Positions 35,715-48,045 of a DNA stretch of 64,000 nucleotides are shown here, in pieces. The stretch lies in assembly GCA_022448005.1 (NCBI GenBank), contig JAKUTK010000018.1, forward strand, positions 1 to 64,000. The letters run 5' to 3'. Source of the stretch: Pseudomonas sp. Its GTDB lineage: Bacteria; Pseudomonadota; Gammaproteobacteria; Pseudomonadales; Pseudomonadaceae. The translations under genes and the position numbers were made by a program. The notes beneath the pieces are model-generated. The model was not told where the DNA came from. It did no database searches and was given only the letters and a program-made list of their open reading frames with translations. Position 1 is the stretch's first letter. Each line of letters starts with the position of its first letter.

Positions 35715-36842
35715 ATGGCTAGCATTCGGCGCAAGCTCAGCAACATCATCCAGCTCGGCCTCAAGGAGCTGCGCAGCCTCTACCGCGATCCGGCGATGCT
35801 GGTGCTGATCATCTATTCGTTCACCCTGGCCATCTACGAAGGCGCCACCGCCGTGCCCGAGGCGCCACACCGCGCCAGCATTGCCGTGGTCGACGAGGAT
35901 CGCTCTCAGGCCTCGCTGCGTATCATCAACGCCTTCCAGCTGCCCTACTTCATCGAGCCCAAGGCCATCACCCTGCAGCAGATGGACAGCGGCATGGATG
36001 CCGGCCTCTACACCTTTACTTTGAACATCCCACCAGGCTTCCAGGCAGATTTACTGGCCGGTCGCCAGCCGACCATCCAGCTCAATGTCGACGCCACCCA
36101 GGTCAGCCAGGCGTTCACGGGCGCCGGGCATATACAGCAGATCATCGCCAGCGAGACCGCCGAGTTCGCCCGCCACTACCGCAGCGGCGATGCCCTGCCG
36201 GTCACGGCAGTGGTGCGCACGGCATTCAACCCCAATCTGAATCGGGCCTGGTTCGGTGCCGTGAACGAGGTGATCAACCAGATCACCATGCTGGCGATCA
36301 TCCTCACCGGCGCCGCCCTGATCCGAGAGCGTGAACACGGCACCATCGAGCACCTCCTGGTGATGCCGGTGACGCCCGTCGAGATCATGGTGGGCAAGGT
36401 CTGGGCGATGGGGCTGGTGGTGCTGGTTGCCGCGGCGTTTGCCCTGCGCTTCGTGGTAGAGGGCTGGCTCGATATTCCAATTCAGGGCTCGCTGCTGCTG
36501 TTCGCCGGCGGAGCCGCGCTGCACCTGTTTGCCGCGACATCCATGGGTATTTTCTTCGGCACGGTGGCGCGCTCGATGCCGCAACTGGGGCTGCTGGTGA
36601 TCCTCACGCTGATCCCGTTGCAGATCCTCTCCGGTGGGGTGACCCCGCGCGAGAGCATGCCCACGCTGATCCAGAACATCATGCTGGCGGCGCCGACCAC
36701 CCATTTCGTCGAACTGGCGCAGGCCATTCTCTTTCGCGGCGCCGGCCTCTCGGTGATCTGGCCACAGCTGCTGGCGCTGCTGGGAATTGGCGCGGTATTT
36801 TTTCTCGGTGCGCTGTCGCGGCTGCGGCAGTCGTTGCGTTAG
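35715..36842 (+). CDS. yhhJ: ABC-2 type permease (YhhJ-like)
   Basis: This 375-residue protein starts with a basic helix and a membrane segment (about 25-45), has a periplasmic region (about 50-175) and five further membrane segments to the end. ALIREREHGTIEHLLVMPVTPVEIMVGK near 200 is the conserved cytoplasmic loop of ABC-2 permeases. It starts one base after the RbbA-like stop, so the three genes form an operon and probably one exporter. Substrate unknown. Confidence 0.9.
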   Translation: MASIRRKLSNIIQLGLKELRSLYRDPAMLVLIIYSFTLAIYEGATAVPEAPHRASIAVVDEDRSQASLRIINAFQLPYFIEPKAITLQQMDSGMDAGLYTFTLNIPPGFQADLLAGRQPTIQLNVDATQVSQAFTGAGHIQQIIASETAEFARHYRSGDALPVTAVVRTAFNPNLNRAWFGAVNEVINQITMLAIILTGAALIREREHGTIEHLLVMPVTPVEIMVGKVWAMGLVVLVAAAFALRFVVEGWLDIPIQGSLLLFAGGAALHLFAATSMGIFFGTVARSMPQLGLLVILTLIPLQILSGGVTPRESMPTLIQNIMLAAPTTHFVELAQAILFRGAGLSVIWPQLLALLGIGAVFFLGALSRLRQSLR

Positions 36843-37138
36843 CGGTCGTAGCCGGTAGACGGGTCCACCTCGGGCGACGGCTGCAGTTCGACCTCGAACA
36901 CTGAACCGCCCGCAGCGTGCTCGACGCCGGTCAGCGCGCTGACCAATCGCAGCTGATGATCAAAGCTCGATTGGATCTGCGCCACCCGCGACACCATGCG
37001 GCGGCTGGCGATGCGCACAGCAGGGTCTTCGCTGGCCATCATCTCGAACGAGTAGGTGGTCAAAGCCTCGCTCAGTTGCGACAGGCTACGTGCAGCCATG
37101 CTCAGAAACTCGGCGAGTTGCTCGTTACAAGTGTGCAT
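36839..37138 (-). CDS. Hypothetical 99-residue protein
   Basis: I do not recognise this protein. From the ATG at 37138 it is hydrophilic and helical (residues 3-70, with regularly spaced leucines), without signal or membrane segment, and ends in an acidic, proline-containing tail. The frame extends to 37201, but those residues look unlike protein. It is convergent with the YhhJ-like gene and overlaps its last four bases. Confidence 0.6.
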   Translation of the reverse strand: MHTCNEQLAEFLSMAARSLSQLSEALTTYSFEMMASEDPAVRIASRRMVSRVAQIQSSFDHQLRLVSALTGVEHAAGGSVFEVELQPSPEVDPSTGYDR

Positions 37139-37471
37139 TCCATTGCCACCCAAAGGTTGATATCGCCATGATATTACTGCATTTCTGCTGCAAGCCTGCA
37201 TCGCCGCTTTGGTTGAATCGCCACAGCCTCAGGGTTAAGCGCAGACTCGTCCGTGTCATGCACGGCAACTCGCTCGCAAAAACAGGCGAATCGACCCGCG
37301 ATGCTGGGCAGCGCTCTGGCCAGCGGTTTGCCGGAATAATGCGGTCAGTCACCTTCACAACCGTTCGAGGCTCAGCGCCGTGGACGGGAATTTTTGTATT
37401 TTCGGCGGGTCTATCCTGCCGACATGCCAAGAGCCTGTAGCTCTGTAGCGCGCCAAGGAAGCCACTCAATC

Positions 37472-38542
37472 ATGCGCATTCTCGTAACCGGCGGAGCCGG
37501 ATTCATCGGCTCTGCTCTGATCCGCCATCTAATCCAAGACACCGGGCACAGCGTCCTTAACCTGGATAAGCTGACCTACGCCGGTAATCTCGAGTCGCTG
37601 GCCGAAGTCCACAGCAGCGACCGCTATCAATTCCTTCAAGCCGACATCGCCGATCGCGAACGTGTCAGTGAAGCGCTGCTGGAGTTCCAGCCGGATGCCA
37701 TCATGCACCTGGCCGCCGAATCCCATGTCGACCGCTCGATCGACGGCCCGGCCGAGTTCATTCAGACCAACATCGTTGGGACTTACCAGCTGCTCGAGGC
37801 GACGCGTGCCTATTGGCAGTCCCTGCCAGCCGAGCGCCGTGAAGCCTTTCGCTTCCACCACATTTCTACCGATGAGGTGTACGGCGACCTGCACGGCGTC
37901 GATGACCTGTTCACCGAAACCACGCCCTACGCGCCCAGCTCGCCTTATTCCGCGAGCAAGGCCTCCTCGGATCACTTGGTCCGGGCCTGGCAGCGTACCT
38001 ATGGGCTGCCGGTACTGATCACCAACTGCTCGAACAACTACGGGCCCTATCACTTCCCCGAGAAGCTGATCCCGCTGGTGATCCTCAACGCACTCGATGG
38101 CAAGCCTCTGCCGGTCTACGGCAACGGGACCCAGGTGCGCGACTGGCTGTTCGTCGAAGACCATGCCCGCGCCCTGTTCAAAGTGGTCAGCGAAGGTCAG
38201 GTTGGGGAGACCTACAATATCGGTGGCCACAACGAGCAAAAGAACATCGACGTGGTGCGCGGCATCTGCGCCCTGCTCGAAGAACTCGCGCCGCAGAAGC
38301 CCGAAGGCCTCGAGCATTTCGAGGACCTGATCACCTTCGTCAAGGATCGGCCAGGCCACGACCTGCGCTACGCCATCGACGCCAGCAAGATCGAGCGCGA
38401 ACTCGGCTGGGTTCCACAGGAAACCTTCGAGACCGGCCTGCGCAAGACCGTGCAGTGGTACCTGAACAATCTGGAATGGTGCCGTCGCGTCCAGGACGGC
38501 AGCTATCAACGTGAGCGCCTCGGCGCGCTGGAGAACGCATGA
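37472..38542 (+). CDS. rfbB: dTDP-glucose 4,6-dehydratase
   Basis: This 356-residue enzyme is the second step of dTDP-L-rhamnose synthesis. It has the NAD-binding TGGAGFIGS near residue 7, the [12 protein letters not shown] segment near 82 and the catalytic YSASK near 165. The ATG at 37472 follows AAGGA. Overlaps of four bases link all four rml genes (order B, A, C, D), which therefore form one operon. Rhamnose is used in O-antigen, core or rhamnolipid; no transferase using it is seen nearby. Confidence 0.96.
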   Translation: MRILVTGGAGFIGSALIRHLIQDTGHSVLNLDKLTYAGNLESLAEVHSSDRYQFLQADIADRERVSEALLEFQPDAIMHLAAESHVDRSIDGPAEFIQTNIVGTYQLLEATRAYWQSLPAERREAFRFHHISTDEVYGDLHGVDDLFTETTPYAPSSPYSASKASSDHLVRAWQRTYGLPVLITNCSNNYGPYHFPEKLIPLVILNALDGKPLPVYGNGTQVRDWLFVEDHARALFKVVSEGQVGETYNIGGHNEQKNIDVVRGICALLEELAPQKPEGLEHFEDLITFVKDRPGHDLRYAIDASKIERELGWVPQETFETGLRKTVQWYLNNLEWCRRVQDGSYQRERLGALENA

Positions 38543-39411
38543 AAGGAATCATCCTCGCCGGGGGCTCCGGCACCCGTCTGCACCCCATCACCCTCGGCGT
38601 ATCCAAGCAGCTGCTGCCGATTTACGACAAGCCGATGGCCTACTACCCGATCTCGGTGCTGATGCTCGCCGGGATCCGCGACATCCTGCTGATTTCCACC
38701 CCGCAGGACCTGCCCCAGTACCGCAACCTGCTGGGCGACGGCAGCCAGTTCGGCATCAGCATCTCCTATGCCGAACAGCCCTCTCCTGACGGTCTGGCCC
38801 AAGCCTTCCTGATTGGTGAAGAATTCATCGGCGATGACTCGGTGTGCCTGATCCTCGGCGACAACATTTTCCATGGCCAGCACTTCACGGAGAAACTGCA
38901 GCGCGCCTCAGCGCAGGAAAAAGGCGCAACGGTCTTTGGCTACTGGGTCAAAGATCCGGAGCGCTTCGGCGTGATTGATTTCGACGAGACCGGCAAAGCG
39001 CTTTCCATCGAAGAAAAGCCAGCGAAGCCGAAGTCCAGCTATGCAGTGACCGGTCTGTATTTCTACGACAACGACGTGGTCGAGATCGCCAAGTCGATCA
39101 AGCCTTCGCCACGCGGCGAGCTGGAGATCACCGACGTCAACAATGCCTACCTCAAGCGCGGCGACCTGAATGTCGAGCGCTTCGGTCGCGGTTTCGCCTG
39201 GCTCGACACCGGCACCCACGACAGCCTGCTGGAAGCTTCTCAGTACGTGCAGACCATCGAGCATCGGCAGGGCCTGAAAGTCGCCTGCCTGGAAGAGATC
39301 GCCTATCAGCACAAATGGATCGACCGCGAACAGCTCTTGCAGCGCGCCGATGCCCTGGGCAAGACCGGCTACGGCCAGTACCTGTTCAAGTTGGCAGGTG
39401 AAGACGCATGA
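38539..39411 (+). CDS. rfbA: Glucose-1-phosphate thymidylyltransferase
   Basis: This 290-residue enzyme makes dTDP-glucose, the first step of the rhamnose pathway. It starts [18 protein letters not shown], the nucleotidyltransferase signature, and has the [10 protein letters not shown] segment near 106, [18 protein letters not shown] near 160 and the [16 protein letters not shown] segment near 219. Length is that of the family. Start overlaps the rfbB stop as ATGA. Confidence 0.97.
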   Translation: MKGIILAGGSGTRLHPITLGVSKQLLPIYDKPMAYYPISVLMLAGIRDILLISTPQDLPQYRNLLGDGSQFGISISYAEQPSPDGLAQAFLIGEEFIGDDSVCLILGDNIFHGQHFTEKLQRASAQEKGATVFGYWVKDPERFGVIDFDETGKALSIEEKPAKPKSSYAVTGLYFYDNDVVEIAKSIKPSPRGELEITDVNNAYLKRGDLNVERFGRGFAWLDTGTHDSLLEASQYVQTIEHRQGLKVACLEEIAYQHKWIDREQLLQRADALGKTGYGQYLFKLAGEDA

Positions 39412-39953
39412 AGGTCGTCGAAACCGCCATTCCCGACGTGTTGATCATCGAACCGAAGGTGTTCGGCGACGAGCGAGGGTTCTTTTACGAAAGCTTCAAC
39501 GCCGCAGCCTTCGAGGCCGCGACTGGCCTCAAGCGCAGCTTCGTCCAGGACAATCATTCCAAGTCCCAGCGCGGCGTGCTGCGCGGGCTGCACTACCAGA
39601 TCCAGCAGCCCCAGGGGAAACTGGTGCGCGTCGTAGCGGGCGAAGTGTTCGACGTCGCGGTTGACCTGCGCCGCAGTTCGCCAAGCTTCGGTCGCTGGGT
39701 TGGTGTCCATCTGAGCGCGCAGAACCAGCGCCAGCTGTGGATCCCGGAAGGCTTTGCCCACGGCTTCGTGGTGCTTAGCGAGAGTGCCGAGTTTCTCTAC
39801 AAGACCACCGACTACTACGCGCCAGCCCATGAGCGCTCGTTGCTCTGGAATGACCCGCAGATCGGCATCGATTGGCCGTTCACCGAGCCGCCCCAGCTTT
39901 CCCAGAAAGATATCGACGGCAAAGTACTCAGCGAAGCGGAGCTGTTTGCATGA
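39408..39953 (+). CDS. rfbC: dTDP-4-dehydrorhamnose 3,5-epimerase
   Basis: This 181-residue cupin epimerase is the third step of the pathway. [11 protein letters not shown] near 22, [20 protein letters not shown] near 45 with the catalytic histidine, and [14 protein letters not shown] near 112 are typical. Start and stop overlap the neighbouring genes by four bases. Confidence 0.97.
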   Translation: MKVVETAIPDVLIIEPKVFGDERGFFYESFNAAAFEAATGLKRSFVQDNHSKSQRGVLRGLHYQIQQPQGKLVRVVAGEVFDVAVDLRRSSPSFGRWVGVHLSAQNQRQLWIPEGFAHGFVVLSESAEFLYKTTDYYAPAHERSLLWNDPQIGIDWPFTEPPQLSQKDIDGKVLSEAELFA

Positions 39954-40861
39954 AAATCCTGATCACCGGTAGCACGGGGCAACTGTCTCGCGAGCTGCAA
40001 CTGGCGCTGGCCGGTGAGGGAAAGGTGCTCGCGCTGGGTCACAAGCTGCTGGACCTGGCCGAACCGGCGCAGATTCGTCGACAGGTTCGCCTTTTGCGTC
40101 CCGACCTGATCATCAACGCAGCTGCCTACACCGCGGTTGACCCCGCGCAGGACGACCGTGATCGAGCCTTTGCTGTGAACGCCATCGGCCCTGGCGTGCT
40201 CGCAGAAGAAGCGGCAGCCCTGGGTGTACCGCTGATCCACTATTCCACCGACTACGTCTTCGACGGCCGCAAGAACGGGCCCTACAGTGAAAAAGATGTG
40301 CCGGCCCCGCTGAGCGTATACGGAGCAAGCAAACTGGCCGGTGAACAAGCGATTCAGGCGGTCGGCGGCGATCACCTGATCCTGCGCACCAGCTGGGTCT
40401 ACTCATTGCACGGGCGCAACTTTCTGCTGACCATGCGCCGCCTGCTTCAGGAGCGCGACGCGCTGTCGGTGGTCGATGATGAGATCGGGGCGCCAACCTG
40501 GGCGGGCACGATCGCGCAAGTTACCGCGGAGATCGTACGTAAGCGACGTTCTGGTAGCGGTGGACCCGGCGGGCTCTATCACCTGACCGCCAGCGGCGAG
40601 ACGTCCTGGTACGGCTTCGCCTGCCATATCGCTCGGCACCTGCAGAACCAGGGCCTGCTGCGCGCAAGGATCGAGCCGACCCGGTCTGCCGACTACCCCA
40701 CGGCAGCTCAGCGCCCGCTCAATTCCCGCCTCAACTGCGCGCGTTTGCAGCGCGACTGGCAGATTACCCTGCCGAACTGGGAAACCGCCCTGCAGCAGTG
40801 CCTTAACGATGTGCCTTATGCCCAGACGGAGCACGCCGTTCCTGCTGCGCAAAGCGTCTGA
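39950..40861 (+). CDS. rfbD: dTDP-4-dehydrorhamnose reductase
   Basis: This 303-residue reductase makes dTDP-L-rhamnose. It has the NAD(P)-binding GSTGQLSRELQ near 7, INAAAYTAVDPAQDD near 61, STDYVFDG near 101 and the catalytic YGASKLAGE near 124. The ATG at 39950 overlaps the rfbC stop. It is the last gene of the rml operon and is followed by a palindromic hairpin. Confidence 0.95.
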   Translation: MKILITGSTGQLSRELQLALAGEGKVLALGHKLLDLAEPAQIRRQVRLLRPDLIINAAAYTAVDPAQDDRDRAFAVNAIGPGVLAEEAAALGVPLIHYSTDYVFDGRKNGPYSEKDVPAPLSVYGASKLAGEQAIQAVGGDHLILRTSWVYSLHGRNFLLTMRRLLQERDALSVVDDEIGAPTWAGTIAQVTAEIVRKRRSGSGGPGGLYHLTASGETSWYGFACHIARHLQNQGLLRARIEPTRSADYPTAAQRPLNSRLNCARLQRDWQITLPNWETALQQCLNDVPYAQTEHAVPAAQSV

Positions 40862-40873
40862 TAGCGCCGAGAG

Positions 40874-40891
40874 TGCTGGCGTACGCCAGCA
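40874..40891. terminator. Palindromic hairpin after rfbD
   Basis: The 18-bp sequence TGCTGGCGTACGCCAGCA is a perfect palindrome 12 bases after the rfbD stop. It has no T-run, so it is at best a weak terminator or an mRNA-end stabiliser. Confidence 0.4.
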
Positions 40892-40976
40892 GAGTTGGAC
40901 TGCACCGCTCACCCAGCAGAAAGCACCAAAGCGAGCCGGACGTGCATAATGGCGCCCGAACCACAGGCGCATCTGC

Positions 40977-42776
40977 ATGACCTCACCCGATTCCCCCCGC
41001 CGCCCTCGCTGGCGCAACCTGGCCGTGGTTGCACTGTTGCTGGCGCCGCTACTCTGGCCCCTGCAACAGCTGGCCAAAAGTTATTACAGCAACGAGCTGA
41101 TCGAGCAGAACCGCCAAACGCTCGATCTCTATGTCGCCAACCTGCTCGGCTCGTTGCGCCGTTACGAAGTGCTGCCGCGCATCCTCGGTGACCTGCCGAC
41201 CCTGCGCACGGCGCTGAGCCAGCCTGATAGCCCAGCCGCCAAGGACCAGGCCAACCACCTGCTGAATCAGCTGCGCAAGGAAACCGGCGCCGATGTCATC
41301 TATCTGATGGCCCCCGACGGCAACACGCTGGCGGCATCGAACTGGAACGAAGAAGACAGCTTCGTCAGTCGAAACTTCGCCTTCAGACCGTATTTCAGAG
41401 AGGCCATGGCCGGAGAGCTGGGCCGCTTCTTCGGCCTCGGCACCACTTCGGGCAAGCGCGGTTACTATTTCGGGGCTGCGGTCCGTGACGGTGACAAAGT
41501 CCTCGGCGTGCTGGTGGTCAAGGTGGATCTGGACCATACCGAGACGCTCTGGGGCAGCACCCCCGAACAACTGATGGTGACCGACAGTTTCGGCGTGGTG
41601 ATCCTTACCTCGAAACCGGAATGGCGGTTTCGCGCCAGCCGCGCGCTGGATATTGAAGAGCGCGAGCAGATCGCGTCTGAACGCCCCTACCCCACGCTCA
41701 AACCTCGGGATCTGACCCTCGATATTGATACCTGGCTGATCCAGAGCCGCGAACTCAAGGAAACCGGTTGGACGGTGCGCATCTTGGCACCTATCAGCCT
41801 GGTCGAGCGCCCCGTGCAGACCGTCGTCGCGATCGGCGCGGCCACCCTCGCCGCGCTCTTGCTGTTGCTTGGCCTGCTGATGCAGCGGCGCCGTCATTAT
41901 CTCGAGCGCATCGCCCTGGATGCCAAGGCGCGCCAACAGCTCGAGCGCCGTGTACAGGAACGGACCTACGACCTGGAAGCCCTGAACAGCCGGCTCAAGG
42001 AGGAAGTCCTGGAGCGCGAGCAGGCCCAGCAAGAACTGGTCCGCGCCCAGGACGAGCTGCTTCAGGCCGGTAAGCTCTCGGCGCTTGGCACCATGTCTGC
42101 CAGCATCAGCCACGAACTCAACCAGCCGCTTGGGGCGATTCGCAGCTATGCCGACAACGCCGGCGTCCTGCTCGACCAGCAGCGAAACGACGAGGCGCGC
42201 GACAACCTTCGGTTGATCAGTGAGCTGACCGCGCGCATGGCCTCGATCATTGCTCATCTGCGCGCCTTCGCCCGCCGCGACCGTCATGCACCGGAGCGGG
42301 TCGCGCTGCAGCCCGCCTTGGACGACGCGCTGGCGCTGCTGGCCAAGCGGCGCCAGGCCATGGGTGTCGAGCTGATTCGCGACCTGCCGGACGCCACGCT
42401 CTGGGTACAGGCCGGCGAGACGCGCCTGCGGCAGATCATCTCCAACCTCTTGAGCAACGCGCTGGACGCCCTGGTCGAACGCCCGCCGGTGAGGCGCATC
42501 TGGCTGCGCGCCGAGCGCCAGGGCGAGGGTGTGCTGCTGACCTTGCGCGATAACGGACCGGGCTTTTCCGACGAGGCGATGCAACGGGCTCGCGAGCCCT
42601 TCTTCACCACTAAGACCAGCGCTCAGGGGCTGGGATTGGGCCTGGCCATCTGCGATACGCTGGCCCGCGCCCTGGACGGTGAACTGATTCTGGCCAACCA
42701 TCCCGAGGGCGGTGCGCAGATCAGTCTCTATCTGCATTGCGCCGACCCCGGCGTTGCCTTTCCAAGCGAGGACTAG
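40977..42776 (+). CDS. dctB: C4-dicarboxylate sensor histidine kinase DctB
   Basis: This 599-residue inner-membrane kinase has a first helix (about 14-32), a periplasmic double-Cache sensor region (about 35-275, with ADVIYLMAPDGNTLAASNWN and FAFRPYFREAM), a second helix (about 280-303) and a coiled linker. The HisKA domain carries the phosphorylated histidine near 379 in ISHELNQPLG, and an ATPase domain follows with GLGLGLAI near 555. It senses periplasmic dicarboxylates and phosphorylates DctD, whose gene starts two bases after its stop. Confidence 0.95.
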   Translation: MTSPDSPRRPRWRNLAVVALLLAPLLWPLQQLAKSYYSNELIEQNRQTLDLYVANLLGSLRRYEVLPRILGDLPTLRTALSQPDSPAAKDQANHLLNQLRKETGADVIYLMAPDGNTLAASNWNEEDSFVSRNFAFRPYFREAMAGELGRFFGLGTTSGKRGYYFGAAVRDGDKVLGVLVVKVDLDHTETLWGSTPEQLMVTDSFGVVILTSKPEWRFRASRALDIEEREQIASERPYPTLKPRDLTLDIDTWLIQSRELKETGWTVRILAPISLVERPVQTVVAIGAATLAALLLLLGLLMQRRRHYLERIALDAKARQQLERRVQERTYDLEALNSRLKEEVLEREQAQQELVRAQDELLQAGKLSALGTMSASISHELNQPLGAIRSYADNAGVLLDQQRNDEARDNLRLISELTARMASIIAHLRAFARRDRHAPERVALQPALDDALALLAKRRQAMGVELIRDLPDATLWVQAGETRLRQIISNLLSNALDALVERPPVRRIWLRAERQGEGVLLTLRDNGPGFSDEAMQRAREPFFTTKTSAQGLGLGLAICDTLARALDGELILANHPEGGAQISLYLHCADPGVAFPSED

Positions 42777-42777
42777 C

Positions 42778-44169
<1,392 letters not shown>

Positions 44170-44325
44170 CTGGCGGTTTTCCGCCAACTCACGGCTATGA
44201 TCGGGGCCGCCCTCCCATCATTGCCTGCCGACATCTCGCGGCGCGTGTTTTTGGCTGCAGCACGGCCCTTCGCCCATGCCGCAAGCATCCGTGTAGAACC
44301 TGCAGGCTAGAGCGGCCTAGCTGAG

Positions 44326-44343
44326 AAATACTCGTCAGTATTT
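44326..44343. promoter_or_regulatory. Inverted repeat upstream of the dctP promoter, candidate DctD site
   Basis: AAATACT and AGTATTT face each other across CGTC, about 50 bases before the -24 element. A second inverted repeat, CTCCCG with CGGGAG, lies at 44362-44378. Sigma-54 activators such as DctD bind inverted repeats upstream of their promoters, so these are candidates; which one is used is not shown. Confidence 0.5.
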
Positions 44344-44360
44344 TGCCATCATACGAGTAA

Positions 44361-45545
<1,185 letters not shown>

Positions 45546-45552
45546 GCCTTGC

Positions 45553-45579
45553 CGGAGGGCAGCCACAAGCTGCCCTCCG
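45553..45579 (+). other. Intercistronic hairpin between dctP and dctQ
   Basis: An 11-bp perfect stem, CGGAGGGCAGC with GCTGCCCTCCG, encloses CACAA eight bases after the dctP stop. There is no T-run, so it is more likely to protect the 3' end of dctP mRNA than to stop transcription completely. Confidence 0.65.
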
Positions 45580-45784
45580 CGTCCCGAATAGAGCAATACC
45601 AGCGATATCGACAGACCAGTGAAAAGACAACGCAGTCAGGCAACATCAACGGCGCGGCGATCCCGAGCCAGAGGCCTGTAAAACAAGAGTTTTTCATTGT
45701 TCTGTCACCCGGTCACCCGACCGGCCCATGGCGCACGTTCTGTACGCCCACCGAAACAATGCAATCCATCAGGAGATGTCATCC

Positions 45785-46411
45785 ATGAACGCCCTCTGGC
45801 GCGTCTGGGACCACTTCGAAGAAGCGTTTATCGCCTTCCTTCTGGCCGCCATGACATTGGTGACCTTCGTTTACGTGGTCTTGAACAACCTCTACACCGT
45901 GTTCTACAGCCTCGGCGATCGCTATGAAGGCGCAAGCGATCTGTTCTTCGCCATGGGTGACTTCACCATCGGTCTGGCGCAGGAGATGACTTGGAGCACG
46001 GCACTGACCAAGGCGCTGTTCGCCTGGCTGATCTTCTCCGGCCTGGCATACGGTGTGCGTACCGCTGGCCACATCGGCATCGATGCGCTGGTCAAACTGG
46101 CGCCGCGCCACGTCCAGCGCTACATCGGCTTTGTGGCCTGCCTGTTCTGCCTCGGCTATGCAGGCCTGCTGGCGTTTGCCAGCTTCAATTGGATCTCGGC
46201 GCTGTTCACCGCAGACATCGGCGCCGAAGACCTCGGTCATTTCGGGGTCAAGCAATGGCACATCGGCATGATCGTGCCGATTGGATTCGCCATGGTGTTC
46301 ATCCGTTTCGCCGAAATCTTCGTGCGCATCCTGCGCAACGAGCAAACCGGCCTCGGCCTGGCTGACGAAGCCGCCGAAGCTGCGAAACTGGGTGCAGAGG
46401 AGCCGAAGTAA
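45785..46411 (+). CDS. dctQ: C4-dicarboxylate TRAP transporter small permease DctQ
   Basis: This 208-residue inner-membrane protein has four hydrophobic segments and the DctQ layout, with AFIAFLLAAMTLVTFVYVVLNN cited as residues 12-33, then ARTAGHIGIDAL-type residues (VRTAGHIGIDALVKLAP near 87). It is longer than the DctQ at 252, with an insert near 40-60. The ATG at 45785 follows AGGAG by about ten bases; an ATG at 45776 lies too close to that site. The dctM start directly follows its stop. Confidence 0.92.
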   Translation: MNALWRVWDHFEEAFIAFLLAAMTLVTFVYVVLNNLYTVFYSLGDRYEGASDLFFAMGDFTIGLAQEMTWSTALTKALFAWLIFSGLAYGVRTAGHIGIDALVKLAPRHVQRYIGFVACLFCLGYAGLLAFASFNWISALFTADIGAEDLGHFGVKQWHIGMIVPIGFAMVFIRFAEIFVRILRNEQTGLGLADEAAEAAKLGAEEPK

Positions 46412-47692
46412 ATGACTATCCTGTTCCTCTTTGTTGCGCTCTTCGCGCTGATGTTCATCGGCGTGCCGGTGGCCGTTTCCCTCGGTCTGGCCGGCTCGCT
46501 GACCATCCTGCTGTTCAGCCCGGACTCGGTCACCTCGCTGGCGATCAAGCTGTTCGAGACGTCCGAGCACTACACCCTGCTGGCGATCCCGTTCTTCCTG
46601 CTCGCCGGCGCGTTCATGACCACCGGTGGCGTCGCCAAGCGGCTCATCGACTTCGCCAATGCCAGCGTCGGCCATATCCGCGGCGGCCTGGCCATCGCAG
46701 CCGTACTGGCCTGCATGCTGTTCGCCGCCCTGTCCGGTTCGTCGCCAGCCACGGTTGCTGCGGTCGGCTCCATCGCGATTGCCGGCATGGTCCGCTCGGG
46801 CTACCCCCAGGCATTCGGCGCAGGCATCGTCTGTAACGCCGGTACGCTGGGCATCCTGATCCCGCCATCGATCGTCATGGTGGTGTACGCCGCCGCGACT
46901 GAAACCTCCGTGGGCAAGCTGTTCATGGCCGGTGTCGTGCCGGGCCTGATGCTGGGTCTCGGGCTGATGGTGGCGATCTACATCATTGCCGTGAAAAAGA
47001 ACCTGCCTGCGCTGCCGCGGGCGACCTTCCGCGAGTGGCTGTCAGCCGCACGCAAGGCGGTCTGGGGCCTGCTGCTGATGGTGATCATCCTTGGCGGCAT
47101 CTACTCGGGCATGTTCACCCCGACCGAAGCGGCTGCGGTGGCGGCGGTGTACTCGGCGTTCGTCGCGCTGTTCGTCTACAAGGACCTGACGCTTCGCGAC
47201 TGCCCCAAGGTGCTGCTGGAGTCGGGCAAGCTGTCGATCATGCTGATGTTCATCATCGCCAACGCCATGCTGTTTGCGCACGTGCTGACGACTGAACAGA
47301 TCCCGCAGCAGATCACCGCCATGGTGCTCGAGGCCGGCCTGCAGCCGTGGATGTTCCTGCTTGTAGTGAACATCGTTCTGCTGGTCGCCGGTGCCTTCAT
47401 GGAACCGTCGGCCATCATCCTGATCCTGGCACCGATCCTGTTCCCGATCGCCATAGAGCTGGGCATCGACCCGATCCACCTGGGCATCATCATGGTAGTG
47501 AACATGGAAATCGGCCTGATCACACCACCGGTGGGGCTGAATCTGTTCGTCGCCTCAGCCGTTACGGGTATGCCAGTGACTCAGGTGATCCGTGCCGTGA
47601 TGCCGTGGCTCGCGCTGCTGCTGAGCTTCCTGATGATCATCACCTACGTGCCGTCGATTTCTCTGGCGCTGCCGAATCTGCTTGGCATGTAA
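46412..47692 (+). CDS. dctM: C4-dicarboxylate TRAP transporter large permease DctM
   Basis: This 426-residue protein has about 12 hydrophobic segments and the DctM signatures GSSPATVAAVGSIAIAGM near 108, GTLGILIPPSIVMVVYA near 145 and GMFTPTEAAAVAAVYS near 230. With DctP and DctQ it takes up C4-dicarboxylates driven by sodium. The length is typical. A strong terminator follows its stop. Confidence 0.96.
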   Translation: MTILFLFVALFALMFIGVPVAVSLGLAGSLTILLFSPDSVTSLAIKLFETSEHYTLLAIPFFLLAGAFMTTGGVAKRLIDFANASVGHIRGGLAIAAVLACMLFAALSGSSPATVAAVGSIAIAGMVRSGYPQAFGAGIVCNAGTLGILIPPSIVMVVYAAATETSVGKLFMAGVVPGLMLGLGLMVAIYIIAVKKNLPALPRATFREWLSAARKAVWGLLLMVIILGGIYSGMFTPTEAAAVAAVYSAFVALFVYKDLTLRDCPKVLLESGKLSIMLMFIIANAMLFAHVLTTEQIPQQITAMVLEAGLQPWMFLLVVNIVLLVAGAFMEPSAIILILAPILFPIAIELGIDPIHLGIIMVVNMEIGLITPPVGLNLFVASAVTGMPVTQVIRAVMPWLALLLSFLMIITYVPSISLALPNLLGM

Positions 47693-47721
47693 CGCCCGTC
47701 TATTGCATCGCTTCCCTATTG

Positions 47722-47746
47722 GCCCGGCTTATGCCGGGCTTTTTTT
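47722..47746 (+). terminator. Rho-independent terminator of dctPQM
   Basis: GCCCGGC and GCCGGGC pair around TTAT (47722-47739) and are followed by seven Ts. Confidence 0.93.
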
Positions 47747-48045
47747 GCTTCATCGCGCTTCCCCGGAAGGTGGCTTGACCTTCAAGAAGAAGCAGTCCGA
47801 GCCCCAAAACACATAGCACATGCGCTTGATCACCTGGATACGGTTGTCAACATCCTCCAGAACGCTGGTATGTATGCGGAGATGGGCACCGACGAGGATG
47901 CCTCGGGCGTATGTCCCGTATCACTACTGTTTAAACCCAGCGCGGTCCAGAATAATGATGATTCGACGGGCGGACTTAGCAGGCCATCGGCGACGATTAT
48001 TACTGCGAGGGGGGATATAGAAAACCCTGGCTTGGAGGGTCTTGG
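47747..48045. other. Region without a supported gene; possible coding remnant
   Basis: A rightward frame is open from the terminator to TAA near 48050 and reads HIAHALDHLDTVVNILQNAG, then MYAEMGTDEDASGVCPVSLL, and further. It looks like protein in its first half but has no start codon with a ribosome binding site, and its codons become atypical. It may be the end of a lost gene. The base composition falls towards the PIN-domain gene, in keeping with accessory DNA. Confidence 0.4.
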